The notes under the pieces are model-generated. The model made no database searches. It was not told the DNA's origin and saw only the letters and a list, made by a program, of their open reading frames with translations. From CAIOZA01 sp964464375 (GTDB taxonomy: Bacteria > Bacteroidota > Ignavibacteria > Kapaibacteriales > UBA2268), in the NCBI GenBank assembly GCA_964464375.1, contig CAYXFU010000030.1, positions 1 to 41,765 on the forward strand: DNA of 41,765 nucleotides, in the 5' to 3' direction. The position numbers and the translations under genes are program-made. Each line of letters begins with the position of its first letter. Position 1 is the stretch's first letter. Positions 1 to 8,023 of the stretch are shown piece after piece.

Positions 1-40
1 TATTTTCTATATTTATAAACATTGGGAATCGTGTGCCAAC

Positions 41-72
41 CTCACCCCGACCCTCTCCATTCTTGGAGAGGG
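41..72. repeat. REP-like GC-rich hairpin repeat
   Basis: A GC-rich patch in otherwise AT-rich spacer. A leader CTCACCCCGA runs into a perfect 9-bp stem (51-59 CCCTCTCCA against 64-72 TGGAGAGGG) with a 4-nt loop. The same leader-plus-stem design recurs twice at 7795-7867, so this is a dispersed intergenic palindromic repeat (REP/MITE-like) rather than a gene-specific terminator. It has no T-run on either side. Confidence 0.6.
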
Positions 73-154
73 AGTTACGGAGCCGAACATGGAGATTCAT
101 CACTTCGTTCGGAAAGACGAAAGTAAATTTTCAGTGCTTTTGAGACATTAAACT

Positions 155-201
155 GAAAAAAAAACTAAAAAAAACACATCCGGCAATTTCACCGAATGTG
201 T
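155..201 (-). terminator. Rho-independent terminator of the E2 gene
   Basis: On the minus strand, immediately after the stop of the E2 gene at 223, a 10-bp arm pair (174-183 with 192-201, one mismatch, 8-nt loop) is followed by a long T-rich tract (A-runs at 155-173 on the plus strand). Position and structure fit an intrinsic terminator for the E2 transcript. Confidence 0.75.
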
Positions 202-222
202 TTGAATGCATAAACAAGCAAC

Positions 223-1917
223 TTATAAACTTAAGGTAGATTCATTCATGTTTTCTAATCCCTTAACTATTGATTGTATCGCCTGACCTGCAAGCATTCC
301 ATCAATTACTCTGTGATCGTATGTAATTGAGACATACATCATGTGACGAATTACGATAACATCTTCACCATTGAATTCACGAACCACAGGCATCTTTTTG
401 ATAGCACCAACACCAATAATTGCACATTGCGGCTGATTGATCACAGGAGTGCCGAACATAGTACCAAAAGTGCCGACATTGGTTAGTGTGATTGTACCAC
501 CCTGGATATCATCGGGTTGTAGTTTCTTAGTTCTAGCGCGAGTTGCAAGATCGTAAACGCCACGTGCCAGACCAGATAAGCTTAATGAATCGGCGTTTTT
601 AATTACGGGAACAATTAAATTACCATCGGGTAAGGCTGCAGCAAAACTCAAATTAGTTCTCTTGTGGAGAATAATATTTTTACCATCGACGCTTACATTA
701 ATTCTTGGAAAGTTACGGACAGCGTCAACTATTGCTTTCGCAAAGAAAGGTGTGTAAGTAAGCTTAAACCCTTCCTTTTTTTCGAATTCAGCTTTGTGCT
801 TTTCTCTGAATTTAACAATATCGGTAACATCGCATTCCATCACACTGGTAACATGAGCTGAGGTATGTTTTGAATAAACCATGTGTTCTGCGATCAAAAC
901 TCTTACTCTATCCATGGGAATGATTTCTGAATCAGGTCCTATATTAACATTAACTGTAGCAGGGGCAGAAACAGTTGGAACTGAAGGTTGCTGAATTGAT
1001 TTGGTTTCTTGAGTTGGAACAGCAACTGGAGAAGATGTAACCGAAGAAACTTTCGTACTCCTTGAAGAAAGATAGGTCAATAAATCTTTCTTAGTCAATC
1101 TGCCATCAGCTCCGGTTCCTTCAACATTTTGAAGTTCCAATAATGATACTTGTTCAGATTCAGCTATGGATCGCACCAACGGAGAGTAGAATCTATTACC
1201 GTCAGTTCTTGGTATATCCCCTGTTGGTTCATTGATTTGAACCGCTTTTTCAATTTTTGGAATATTTTCTTGAACAGATGTTTCTACTTTTGGACTGGAT
1301 GATGAAGAAATATGTACAGATCCTGTGGCTATTTTTGCAATCACTTTACCAACTTCAATTGTATCACCCTCCTGAAACAACAATTTAGACATTGTTCCAC
1401 TAACCGGGGAAGGAACTTCAGTGTCAACTTTATCCGTAGAAATTTCCAAAATCATTTCATCGCGTTCAATCTTATCGCCTTCTTTTTTAAGCCATTTAAG
1501 GATTGTGCCTTCCTGAAGAGATTCACCCATCTTAGGCATAACAACATCTACCAGATTGTCGGTTGTCTCAACTACTTCTTTAACAGGAGGAGTATTAATA
1601 ACTTCTTCCTTTAAAGTTTCAGGTTGAATTGCAACTGGTTTAATTTCTGGTTCTGAAATTGGTTTAGGAACAGAATTAACATCTGTTTCAATTTCAGCAA
1701 TTTTAAGACCAACCAATATAGTTTCATTTTCCTGAGCAAAAATCTTATACAAAACTCCTTCGCTAGGAGAAGGAACTTCAGTGTCAACCTTATCCGTTGA
1801 AATTTCTACTATCATCTCATCTCGTTCGATTCGATCGCCTTCTTTTTTAAGCCATTTAAGGATAGTACCTTCTTGAAGTGATTCACCCATCTTGGGCATA
1901 ACAACATCAATTCTCAT
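223..1917 (-). CDS. 2-oxo acid dehydrogenase dihydrolipoamide acyltransferase (E2), two lipoyl domains
   Basis: The E2 core subunit transfers acyl groups from lipoate to CoA in a pyruvate, 2-oxoglutarate or branched-chain oxo-acid dehydrogenase complex in the cytoplasm. Order of domains: lipoyl 1 (about 1-79, lipoyl lysine K43 in STDKVDTEVPSP), lipoyl 2 (about 121-199, K163), an E3-binding domain (about 243-283, FYSPLVRSIA...GTGADGRLTKKDLL), and the acyltransferase domain (about 330-560) with the catalytic H535-x3-D539-G540 near the C terminus. Linkers are rich in Pro/Glu/Val. A GGAG ribosome-binding site sits 7 nt before the ATG at 1917. The two lipoyl segments are almost identical even in DNA, 360 bp apart, pointing to recent duplication or conversion. 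E1 and E3 genes are not in the window, so the substrate cannot be fixed; bkdB, odhB or pdhC are all possible. Confidence 0.93.
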   Translation of the reverse strand: MRIDVVMPKMGESLQEGTILKWLKKEGDRIERDEMIVEISTDKVDTEVPSPSEGVLYKIFAQENETILVGLKIAEIETDVNSVPKPISEPEIKPVAIQPETLKEEVINTPPVKEVVETTDNLVDVVMPKMGESLQEGTILKWLKKEGDKIERDEMILEISTDKVDTEVPSPVSGTMSKLLFQEGDTIEVGKVIAKIATGSVHISSSSSPKVETSVQENIPKIEKAVQINEPTGDIPRTDGNRFYSPLVRSIAESEQVSLLELQNVEGTGADGRLTKKDLLTYLSSRSTKVSSVTSSPVAVPTQETKSIQQPSVPTVSAPATVNVNIGPDSEIIPMDRVRVLIAEHMVYSKHTSAHVTSVMECDVTDIVKFREKHKAEFEKKEGFKLTYTPFFAKAIVDAVRNFPRINVSVDGKNIILHKRTNLSFAAALPDGNLIVPVIKNADSLSLSGLARGVYDLATRARTKKLQPDDIQGGTITLTNVGTFGTMFGTPVINQPQCAIIGVGAIKKMPVVREFNGEDVIVIRHMMYVSITYDHRVIDGMLAGQAIQSIVKGLENMNESTLSL

Positions 1918-1977
1918 ATAAAGTCTCCAATTTTAGTATATATATTTTTAAAATTATTGTTCATTAAATAAACTTCA

Positions 1978-2724
1978 TCAAAATTTTGGCATATCAAAGA
2001 ATTCATCTTTGATTACTTCATTAATCCTCATTGTCTCAATTGTTATTTTAGTCATTTGCTGGTCTTTAACTTTTGATTCAATCGTAAGTGGAATTCTAAT
2101 CCCGGAAACAGTAGCAAAATTACTCAAAAAAACTTCAAACACAATGTTTAAATCAGGGAATAGAATTTTGTGATAAGTATCCAAATAACTTTTGGTATCG
2201 ACAAAATAAGTGGCAATGGTACCATCTTTCATAAGGAATAAAAGCTTATACATTGCTTTCCCATTTAATGTATCGATGCCGATATTACTAGCTTTGATGC
2301 TTAAATCCTTATAATTTAGAAGCAAATCATCGAAAAACACCATCAAATACTGAATTAATGGACGTTTTTGGGCAATTTCCTGAATGGATAATTGTTTTGG
2401 ATGTGTAACTTCATCTTCATTCTGACTGGGATCGTATATCCATCCAGAATCTCCCTTGAAGCAGGTCACGGCTTGTCTTCCATTAATTTCTACTTGAAAT
2501 CTGATTTTATCAGGAAGTTTTTTAATAAATGCCATCTTTATTTCCTGGCCGGCAGTTGAAATTTTCCCAATGAAATGTACTGATTTGATGTTTCTTAAAG
2601 AATCAACATTTCCTCTGGCTTTTAAGCTTTTATTAATTATCTCATCAATAGTTTGGGAGTATGATATTGTTGATATCAAGAATATCATGATAAAAAGATT
2701 GAATATTAATTTATATGCTTTCAT
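1978..2724 (-). CDS. LolA-like outer-membrane lipoprotein-sorting family protein
   Basis: A 248-residue exported protein. Residues 1-23 form a signal peptide (hydrophobic IFNLFIMIFLISTISYSQ, cleavage likely after YS). The mature part begins TIDEIINKSLKARGNVDSL and continues as repeated beta-strands (KSVHFIGKIS, IKMAFIKKLPDKIRFQVEI, TCFKGDSGWIYDP), the pattern of the LolA/LolB/DUF4292-like half-barrel that binds acyl chains in the periplasm. It follows the radical SAM gene with a 42-bp gap on the same strand and precedes the E2 gene by 60 bp, but no functional link to either is evident. True LolA is shorter (about 200 residues), so this is better described as a family relative of unknown cargo. 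Confidence 0.6.
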   Translation of the reverse strand: MKAYKLIFNLFIMIFLISTISYSQTIDEIINKSLKARGNVDSLRNIKSVHFIGKISTAGQEIKMAFIKKLPDKIRFQVEINGRQAVTCFKGDSGWIYDPSQNEDEVTHPKQLSIQEIAQKRPLIQYLMVFFDDLLLNYKDLSIKASNIGIDTLNGKAMYKLLFLMKDGTIATYFVDTKSYLDTYHKILFPDLNIVFEVFLSNFATVSGIRIPLTIESKVKDQQMTKITIETMRINEVIKDEFFDMPKF

Positions 2725-2766
2725 TAATTTTTCCAGTATTACTTTTCATAAATCGAAAATTAAATA

Positions 2767-4005
2767 TTAATTCTGAACTTCCTCTTTGTCTTTAATAACA
2801 ACCCTTGCCCACTGATCGTACTTATATAGTTCTTCCATTCTGCAAGACCAGACCAACTCACCATTATAAACTGAAATATCAGGGCAACCATCGCACATAT
2901 TCATTTCACCATTCTTTAATACATCAATTGGTTGTATGATCATAATTGATTGATAATGAACTTTGCTGAAGAATGCTAGTGGTTTAGTAAATAAGGATCT
3001 AAAGTAGCTTTTGCAGATTTTCCAAATTCCTTTATCCATAAATGATAGCCAGAAATATAATCTTCCGCGTCTATTCATCTTGCTATCGGCATAGGCAAGA
3101 TATTTATCGGTGAATAAATGCTTGACAGTTTGAACCAATTCCATAAACCTTGGACCGACATACCCAAATATTTGATGTTTATTGCCCATTCTTCCAGTCA
3201 AAAGCCATTTGAAGGAATCAGGTTTGTAAGTTCCATTCAAGAAAGCACAAGGCATAAAATCAGGTTCGCTTTTTCTAATTTCTTCAATAACCTCGAGTGA
3301 CGTTACATCAGTTCTTCTTTCATCCTTATCAACCGAGTAAGCTATTTCTTCAAATGTGAGTTTTTCGTTGCCAACGAAGTAATCATAGTCTTTGTTTCGG
3401 ACAGCAATCCGATAGATAATAAATACTAGTACGTGAACTATATCAATGTGATCCTGAGCCCATTTAATCAACTGGGGTACATATTGGATATTCTCAGGAT
3501 ATACGGTAAGATTGAATGAGCAGGTCATCCCCCCTATTTCGGCAAGCATTTTAGCAAGCTTAAGCCTCAGCTCATTCAACTCCGTTTCATTCTTGCCTTT
3601 CCAACCTGCTCTACCCTGACCGCTATCAACATGAAATGTGAAACCAATTACTCCGGCATCTTTCAATTTCCTTAATAATTCCATGGTTAACAATTCACCA
3701 TTTGTATTGATAACAGGTTTCCATCCCATTTCTTTGACGATTTTCACAATTTCAAGGATTTCTGGATGCATGAGAGGTTCTCCCCCTGCTATTGAGATAG
3801 AATCTGTCTTGCGAAGTGTTTTGAATACTTCGAGATCCTTTCTGACATCTTCCAGAGATTTATGTGAATCATTACGGTTTTCGCGATAGCAACCATCGCA
3901 ATATAGATTACACTTACTTGTCGGCTCTAACCAGGAAATGGCATTATCAGCAAGATTCCATGGTAAACGATATAAATTTTGTGGAGTTATTTCCAAATTA
4001 TTCAT
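2767..4005 (-). CDS. Radical SAM protein
   Basis: A 412-residue cytoplasmic enzyme with the canonical 4Fe-4S/SAM motif C32-x3-C36-x2-C39 (in KCNLYCDGCYREN) followed by the GGEP SAM-binding motif (SIAGGEPLMHPEI). The N-terminal TIM-barrel spans about 20-230. The C-terminal part carries further cysteines (MNMCDGCPDIS and VWSCRMEEL) that could hold an auxiliary cluster, as in SPASM/twitch-type members. The family uses radical chemistry on peptides, lipids or cofactors. No precursor peptide gene or dedicated partner is visible next to it, so the substrate is unknown. The start at 4005 gives a complete N terminus. Confidence 0.85.
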   Translation of the reverse strand: MNNLEITPQNLYRLPWNLADNAISWLEPTSKCNLYCDGCYRENRNDSHKSLEDVRKDLEVFKTLRKTDSISIAGGEPLMHPEILEIVKIVKEMGWKPVINTNGELLTMELLRKLKDAGVIGFTFHVDSGQGRAGWKGKNETELNELRLKLAKMLAEIGGMTCSFNLTVYPENIQYVPQLIKWAQDHIDIVHVLVFIIYRIAVRNKDYDYFVGNEKLTFEEIAYSVDKDERRTDVTSLEVIEEIRKSEPDFMPCAFLNGTYKPDSFKWLLTGRMGNKHQIFGYVGPRFMELVQTVKHLFTDKYLAYADSKMNRRGRLYFWLSFMDKGIWKICKSYFRSLFTKPLAFFSKVHYQSIMIIQPIDVLKNGEMNMCDGCPDISVYNGELVWSCRMEELYKYDQWARVVIKDKEEVQN

Positions 4006-4140
4006 AATGCAGACCTTTGATTAATATACGGTATTACTCAAGATATTAATTTAATCACAAATATAATTCATAATCTAGTTTAAGACAAGTTCAGAGCTGT
4101 TTTATTATTTATTTTTGAGCATTTAGAATGGTTTTGAATT

Positions 4141-4311
4141 TCAAAATGTATCTGCCAGCTGGCTTTTATCGCTAATTTCAACGATTATAAATTTTATAGG
4201 TTGATCCAATTTGATAAGCTGTTCATTTGATTTGTTAGACATTTGAATATCCAAAATCTCCTGAATATTATTAACGTAATAATAAAAATTCTCCAGCGAA
4301 GGTATAATCAC
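4141..4311 (-). pseudogene. Possible small gene or gene remnant
   Basis: On the minus strand the frame ending at 4141 stays open back to about 4391 and reads like real protein (for example RVIIPSLENFYYYVNNIQEIL and QPIKFIIVEISD, quoted in part), yet no ATG lies upstream; the frame begins right after a stop inside an A8 run. A GTG at 4311 preceded by AAGGA could start a 56-residue product, the coordinates given here. It may instead be the 3' end of a decayed gene. No family recognised. Confidence 0.25.
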
Positions 4312-4542
4312 TCTTGTATTATCCTTATCATTCGTTTTAAGAAATATTTTATAATTTAGTCTAATACTATAAACCCCAATACATTTTTTTTACAAAAATA
4401 TACCTGAGTATTCAAAGAACAAAAAAATGTGGAAAAGTATATTAACTACCAATTTCACGGATAAGTGCTTCTATACTATTACCATTCGATGAGGTAATAT
4501 TTGATATATTCATTTCGAAGTAATTATAACTAGCTATTTGTA

Positions 4543-4573
4543 CAAAAAAAAGCCGCAAAAGCGGCTCTTTTTA
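4543..4573 (-). terminator. Rho-independent terminator after secG
   Basis: Perfect stem AGCCGC (4551-4556) with GCGGCT (4561-4566), loop AAAA, flanked on the minus-strand 3' side by eight T residues (A-run 4543-4551). It lies just downstream of the secG stop at 4590 and fits an intrinsic terminator. The T-run on the other side (TCTTTTT) might also let it work bidirectionally. Confidence 0.85.
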
Positions 4574-4589
4574 AATATTTCAGAAGTTA

Positions 4590-4937
4590 TTACTTTTTTA
4601 CTGCGTTCGGTTGATTTGTTACCGGTGGTGGTGCTAAATTAGATGCAGGAAGTTTTGCGCCTTCTGTAACAGGCTTAACTACCTGACCTGTTTGACTGCC
4701 GACACTTGGAACGAAGAATCTGTTTACCAATATTGCAAAAACAAAAATTATTCCAATCAGAACTTTCGTTGTTGATGATAGTATATTTTTGGTTTTCTGC
4801 ATACCAAACATTGTACCGAACTGTCCGCTTAATCCGCCAAATGTAGCAGTTAAATCACCTTTACCGGGCTGAAGAAGAACGGCTATAATAACAAACAACG
4901 AAGCAAGTATTATTAAAATTCCTACTAATGAGAACAT
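4590..4937 (-). CDS. secG: Preprotein translocase subunit SecG
   Basis: A 115-residue inner-membrane protein with the SecG layout: first transmembrane helix at about 3-22 (VGILIILASLFVIIAVLLQ), the family signature QPGKGD...FGGLSGQFGTMFG in the cytoplasmic loop, and the second helix at about 58-74 (TKVLIGIIFVFAILVNRFF). The Pro/Ala/Val-rich tail after residue 85 is typical of the family. SecG assists SecYEG in protein export. It is transcribed alone or with cdsA (110-bp gap) and is closed by a strong terminator. Confidence 0.93.
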   Translation of the reverse strand: MFSLVGILIILASLFVIIAVLLQPGKGDLTATFGGLSGQFGTMFGMQKTKNILSSTTKVLIGIIFVFAILVNRFFVPSVGSQTGQVVKPVTEGAKLPASNLAPPPVTNQPNAVKK

Positions 4938-5047
4938 TGTTAACTCTCCATATTTTAATTTTTAAGAACTACAAAAATAAGAATAAAATTTAATTATAAA
5001 AAATCTATTTATTATTATTATTACAAGGATACGAACTGGAAATTCAA

Positions 5048-5908
5048 TTAAAGAAAGAAATATATATAGATAAATACTGCCGGTACAACGAACATAATGC
5101 TGTCAAATCTGTCTAATGCTCCACCGTGACCGGGTAGAAGGGCTGAACTGTCCTTAACCTCAGCATCGCGTTTCAACTTTGACTCTGCTAAATCTCCGAT
5201 TTGACCAACTGTGCCGATAATAGCACCGATGATTGCCGCATGAATCAAAGGGAAACCACCCAAGAGGAACGGGATATTAGCAAAGCCGATCATTGCAAGC
5301 ACTCCACCGAAAAAGCCTCCTATAGCACCTTCCCATGTCTTTTTGGGGCTGACTGAAGGAAAAAGTTTGTGTTTACCAATCGATTTCCCCACAAAGTAAG
5401 CGGCTGAATCACAAATCCAAATTGAGAATATTGTACATAGCAATAACATTGCAGATCTATTATTATCAATGAAATGAGTTCCATCAGCTTGATATACGAA
5501 AAATTCTCGGATCAAAATTAAAAAACTGAAAGAAAAAGTAACGTACAAGATACCTGCAACTGTAACAGAAAAATTGATAAGAGAGTTTGGAGTCTTTGAC
5601 CAGAGTGTAATACTTAGACTAATTAAAGCAAATATTGAGATGACTATAAAAATTATTGAAAAATTTTTATGGCCAGGATTGACGATGATAGCATACTCAT
5701 AAAGGATTAGAATAATATTAAAACTTATGCCGAATTTAATATGCGGAGTTATATTTTTCTTTTCAGTCAGCTTATAAAATTCCCATAAGGTTATTGACGA
5801 TATTATTGCTATGACTGAAGCGAAAAGTAGCCCTCCGGCAATTATCAAGTAAATTGATATTGGAATACCAATCAGTGCAACGAGAAGTCTTTTGGATAAG
5901 TCGTTCAA
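5048..5908 (-). CDS. cdsA: Phosphatidate cytidylyltransferase CdsA
   Basis: Makes CDP-diacylglycerol from phosphatidate and CTP in the inner membrane, the branch point for phospholipid synthesis. The 286-residue protein has about eight hydrophobic segments. The CDS family signature is intact near the C terminus: ESKLKRDAEVKDSSALLPG followed by HGGALDRFDS, with the KR...KD...HGG..DR.D residues that bind Mg and CTP. SPKKTWEGAIGGFFGG (about 188-203) is the second conserved block. It begins 12 bp after the queD stop, so it is probably co-transcribed with queF-queD. Confidence 0.95.
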   Translation of the reverse strand: MNDLSKRLLVALIGIPISIYLIIAGGLLFASVIAIISSITLWEFYKLTEKKNITPHIKFGISFNIILILYEYAIIVNPGHKNFSIIFIVISIFALISLSITLWSKTPNSLINFSVTVAGILYVTFSFSFLILIREFFVYQADGTHFIDNNRSAMLLLCTIFSIWICDSAAYFVGKSIGKHKLFPSVSPKKTWEGAIGGFFGGVLAMIGFANIPFLLGGFPLIHAAIIGAIIGTVGQIGDLAESKLKRDAEVKDSSALLPGHGGALDRFDSIMFVVPAVFIYIYFFL

Positions 5909-5920
5909 TATTAATCCGAT

Positions 5921-6346
5921 CTATTTGATTTTAATCTCTAACTCTGCGAATACATCAGATGTTTCATGAAATCTGATCTTCAAAGTATCTATATTTGGAT
6001 GATTCAGGAATCTTGGTTTTAATGTTTCTATTAGATTAGCCGCAATATTCTCTGCTGTAGTTGTGAAAGGTACAACCACATGTTTGAATTTATTTGTAAT
6101 GAGGAAATTCATCATCAGTTCGTCGCTTTCATCCACCAAGAAAGCATGATCCATCTCGTGAATTACCGGAGCGACAATCTTAGAAAGGTCATAATAGTCT
6201 ATCAGAATGCCATTCGAATCAGTTTCACCTTCAATTTCGACTCTTACTTTATATGTGTGACCATGTATGTTCTTGCAGTCTCCGTTATGGAAAGGTAATC
6301 TGTGGCTCATTTCCCAATTAAATTCTTTAGCAATTCTAATCCGCAT
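5921..6346 (-). CDS. queD: 6-carboxy-5,6,7,8-tetrahydropterin synthase QueD
   Basis: Converts dihydroneopterin triphosphate to 6-carboxytetrahydropterin in the pathway to 7-deazaguanine (queuosine). The 141-residue protein has zinc ligands H15, H28 and H30 (SHRLPFHNGDCKNIHGHTY), the catalytic C24, the D66-H67 pair (HEMDHAFL) and E128 (RFHETSD). Length is normal for the family. Its ATG shares one base with the stop of queF (TAATG), so the two are translationally coupled. queC and queE are not in the window. Confidence 0.93.
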   Translation of the reverse strand: MRIRIAKEFNWEMSHRLPFHNGDCKNIHGHTYKVRVEIEGETDSNGILIDYYDLSKIVAPVIHEMDHAFLVDESDELMMNFLITNKFKHVVVPFTTTAENIAANLIETLKPRFLNHPNIDTLKIRFHETSDVFAELEIKIK

Positions 6347-6699
6347 TAATTCCCATCCTCACTTTTAATATACTTTGCATTGATTGTTGAATGCATACCA
6401 CCACGTGGTGTCCAATCTGATATAATCTCCATTTCAAGTGGTTCACAAGCTTGGACTAAATCATCGAGAATCATATTAGTAACAGCCTCGTAGAAAATTC
6501 CTTTGCTTCTAAATTCAAAAAAGTAGTATTTTAGTGATTTGAGTTCAACGCAGAGTTTATTAGGAATATATTTTACAGTAATTGTACCGAAGTCAGGCAT
6601 ACCCGTAATAGGGCACACAGAGGTGAATTCGGGGTTTATGTGAGTAATTGTATATCTTCTTCCGGGATGCGGATTCTCAAAAGTTATAATCTCAGTCAT
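6346..6699 (-). CDS. queF: NADPH-dependent 7-cyano-7-deazaguanine reductase QueF
   Basis: Reduces preQ0 to preQ1 in queuosine synthesis. The 117-residue protein is of the short, single-domain (Bacillus-type) form. Catalytic C29 lies in FTSVCPITGMPDFG with D36 in the same block, and the QueF signature ELKSLKYYFFEFRSKGIFYE follows (substrate and NADPH binding). It is first in the queF-queD-cdsA run. Its start codon at 6699 is only 24 bp from the divergent rlmB start at 6724, so the two promoters must overlap or lie within the opposing genes. Confidence 0.94.
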   Translation of the reverse strand: MTEIITFENPHPGRRYTITHINPEFTSVCPITGMPDFGTITVKYIPNKLCVELKSLKYYFFEFRSKGIFYEAVTNMILDDLVQACEPLEMEIISDWTPRGGMHSTINAKYIKSEDGN

Positions 6700-6723
6700 G
6701 TTAAATCTAATTTAGAAAAATTT

Positions 6724-7494
6724 ATGGAAAATGACCTCAACTACATTTATGGACGAAATGCTGTAGCAGAAGCAATTGTAAGTGGTAAAACGATTGAAAA
6801 AATATTTATTGCTTTTGGCGTTCAAGGCGACAATATCGGTAGAATTTTTAGTCTGGCTAAAAGAAATAAAATCGCTGTTACAACAATCGATAAGCGGAAG
6901 TTTACTCTGATGGAAGAGAAAAACAATATTCCTTATTCCAAATCTCAGGGTATTATTGCTTTACTGAGGCAGTTCGAGCTGCTGACAATCGACGAGGTTA
7001 TCGAAGAAAGTTATAAAAATTCAAAAATGCCGATAATAGTAGTTCTCGATGAGATTGAGGATCCTCAGAATCTGGGAGCTATTGCCAGATCTGCCGAGTG
7101 TTCGGGCTGTGGGGGCATGATATTGACTAACAAGAATTCGGCTCCGATAAGTCCTACTGCAGTTAAAGCTTCTGCAGGAGCACTCGAACTGATCCCAATA
7201 GCTAAGGTAGATAGTCTGGTGCAGGCACTGGAAAAGCTAAAAGAAAATGGCTTTTGGATAGTGGGCACCGATGCACAAGGTGACAGACTATACTCCGATG
7301 ATATTTACGATTCTCCAATCGCTCTCGTGATTGGTAGCGAAGGCAGAGGTATGAGACCATCGACTTTGAAGCATTGCGATCATCTGATTAATATACCGAT
7401 AGTTGGGCAGATTAATTCTCTGAATGCTTCGGCATCAGCTGCTGTGGTGTTGTTCGAGATATTGAGACAGAGGGCGAAATCAATTACTAATTGA
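6724..7494 (+). CDS. rlmB: 23S rRNA 2'-O-ribose methyltransferase, RlmB/TrmH family
   Basis: SPOUT methyltransferase acting on ribose 2'-OH of rRNA. The N-terminal substrate-binding domain starts NDLNYIYGRNAVAEAI, which is the usual RlmB beginning. I therefore chose the ATG at 6724 (256 residues) over an upstream ATG at 6640 that would add 28 unrelated residues overlapping queF antisense. SPOUT motif 1 is LDEIEDPQNLGAIARSA, motif 2 LVIGSEGRGM and motif 3 NIPIVGQINSLNASASAAV, forming the knotted SAM pocket. The closest functional label is RlmB (Gm2251), although other TrmH-family targets are possible. Confidence 0.9.
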   Translation: MENDLNYIYGRNAVAEAIVSGKTIEKIFIAFGVQGDNIGRIFSLAKRNKIAVTTIDKRKFTLMEEKNNIPYSKSQGIIALLRQFELLTIDEVIEESYKNSKMPIIVVLDEIEDPQNLGAIARSAECSGCGGMILTNKNSAPISPTAVKASAGALELIPIAKVDSLVQALEKLKENGFWIVGTDAQGDRLYSDDIYDSPIALVIGSEGRGMRPSTLKHCDHLINIPIVGQINSLNASASAAVVLFEILRQRAKSITN

Positions 7495-8023
7495 GGATTT
7501 ACAAATTATTGGAATTAGTGGATTCATTAGTTGCATTATGTTTTTGCACTATTTGCACTATTTGAATAAATACTGAGCAATGTAATTATTCCATAAACTA
7601 CTTATATTCCGATCATCTTACTTTTGGGTTTGCACTTTTGCATCTTTTTGCATCGTGTTTTTTGTTTTTCAAGGACGCTCCGATGGAGCTATTAATTTGT
7701 TTGGGTTTTGGCTTCTACAATCAGTTCGCTACTACGTAGCTCTTTTATAATGAACAATGAACAAATATCAATGACCAACAAATACAGAATTGTCCTCACC
7801 CTGCCCTCTTCGACAATTGGAGAGGGAAGAAAGCCAACACCTACCCCGACCCTTCCTCGAGGAAGGGAGAAATACAAATGCAAATTGCGAAATGGGAGCG
7901 ATTATTTCAAAGAAACAGTTTTTATCTTATATTTATTAAAAATCAATTTGTCTGAACTGTGATTCATAAGAAGAAAATATTATAACATGTAGATCCTACC
8001 TATCTTACTACTATATTCATATT
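7495..8023. other. Intergenic region with repeats (about 530 bp)
   Basis: No gene. It holds short direct repeats (TTTGCACTA-like at 7545-7561 and TTTTGCATC-like near 7636-7655), the stretch AATGAACAATGAACAAAT around 7750 and the REP-like palindromes at 7795-7867. Apparent reading frames across these palindromes (for example PTPTPTLPRGRE) are repeat-derived and were not annotated. No clear terminator follows rlmB. Confidence 0.6.
7795..7867. repeat. Tandem pair of REP-like palindromes
   Basis: Two GC-rich elements, each with the leader C-x-C-C-C-Y-G-A/C-C-C seen at 41-50. The first stem is CCCTCTTC (7804-7811) with GGAGAGGG (7819-7826). The second is an 18-bp perfect palindrome CCCTTCCTCGAGGAAGGG at 7850-7867. 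Together with 41-72 they form three copies of one dispersed repeat family in this window. Confidence 0.65.

Larger units (their letters stand above)
4006..4589. other. Intergenic region (about 580 bp)
   Basis: AT-rich spacer between the radical SAM gene and secG. It contains the secG terminator (4543-4573) and, on the minus strand at 4141-4391, an open frame that looks protein-like but lacks a convincing start (separate entry). A further tiny minus-strand frame at 4443-4511 (23 codons, starting MNISNITSSNG) has no supporting context. Nothing else was recognised. Confidence 0.5.

Noticed and set aside
6640..6723. 28-residue N-terminal extension of rlmB
   Set aside because: The extra residues overlap queF antisense and are not family-like; RlmB proteins normally begin near NDLNYIYGRNAV, matching the ATG at 6724.
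7728..7740. CTACGTAG palindrome near 7731 as another regulator site
   Set aside because: It lacks the AATACC half-sites seen around 33521-34276 and an 8-bp palindrome is easily found by chance.
7692..7962. Short reading frames on both strands across 7692-7962
   Set aside because: They consist largely of the REP-like palindromes (PTPTPTLPRGRE and similar) and have no ribosome-binding site or family match.
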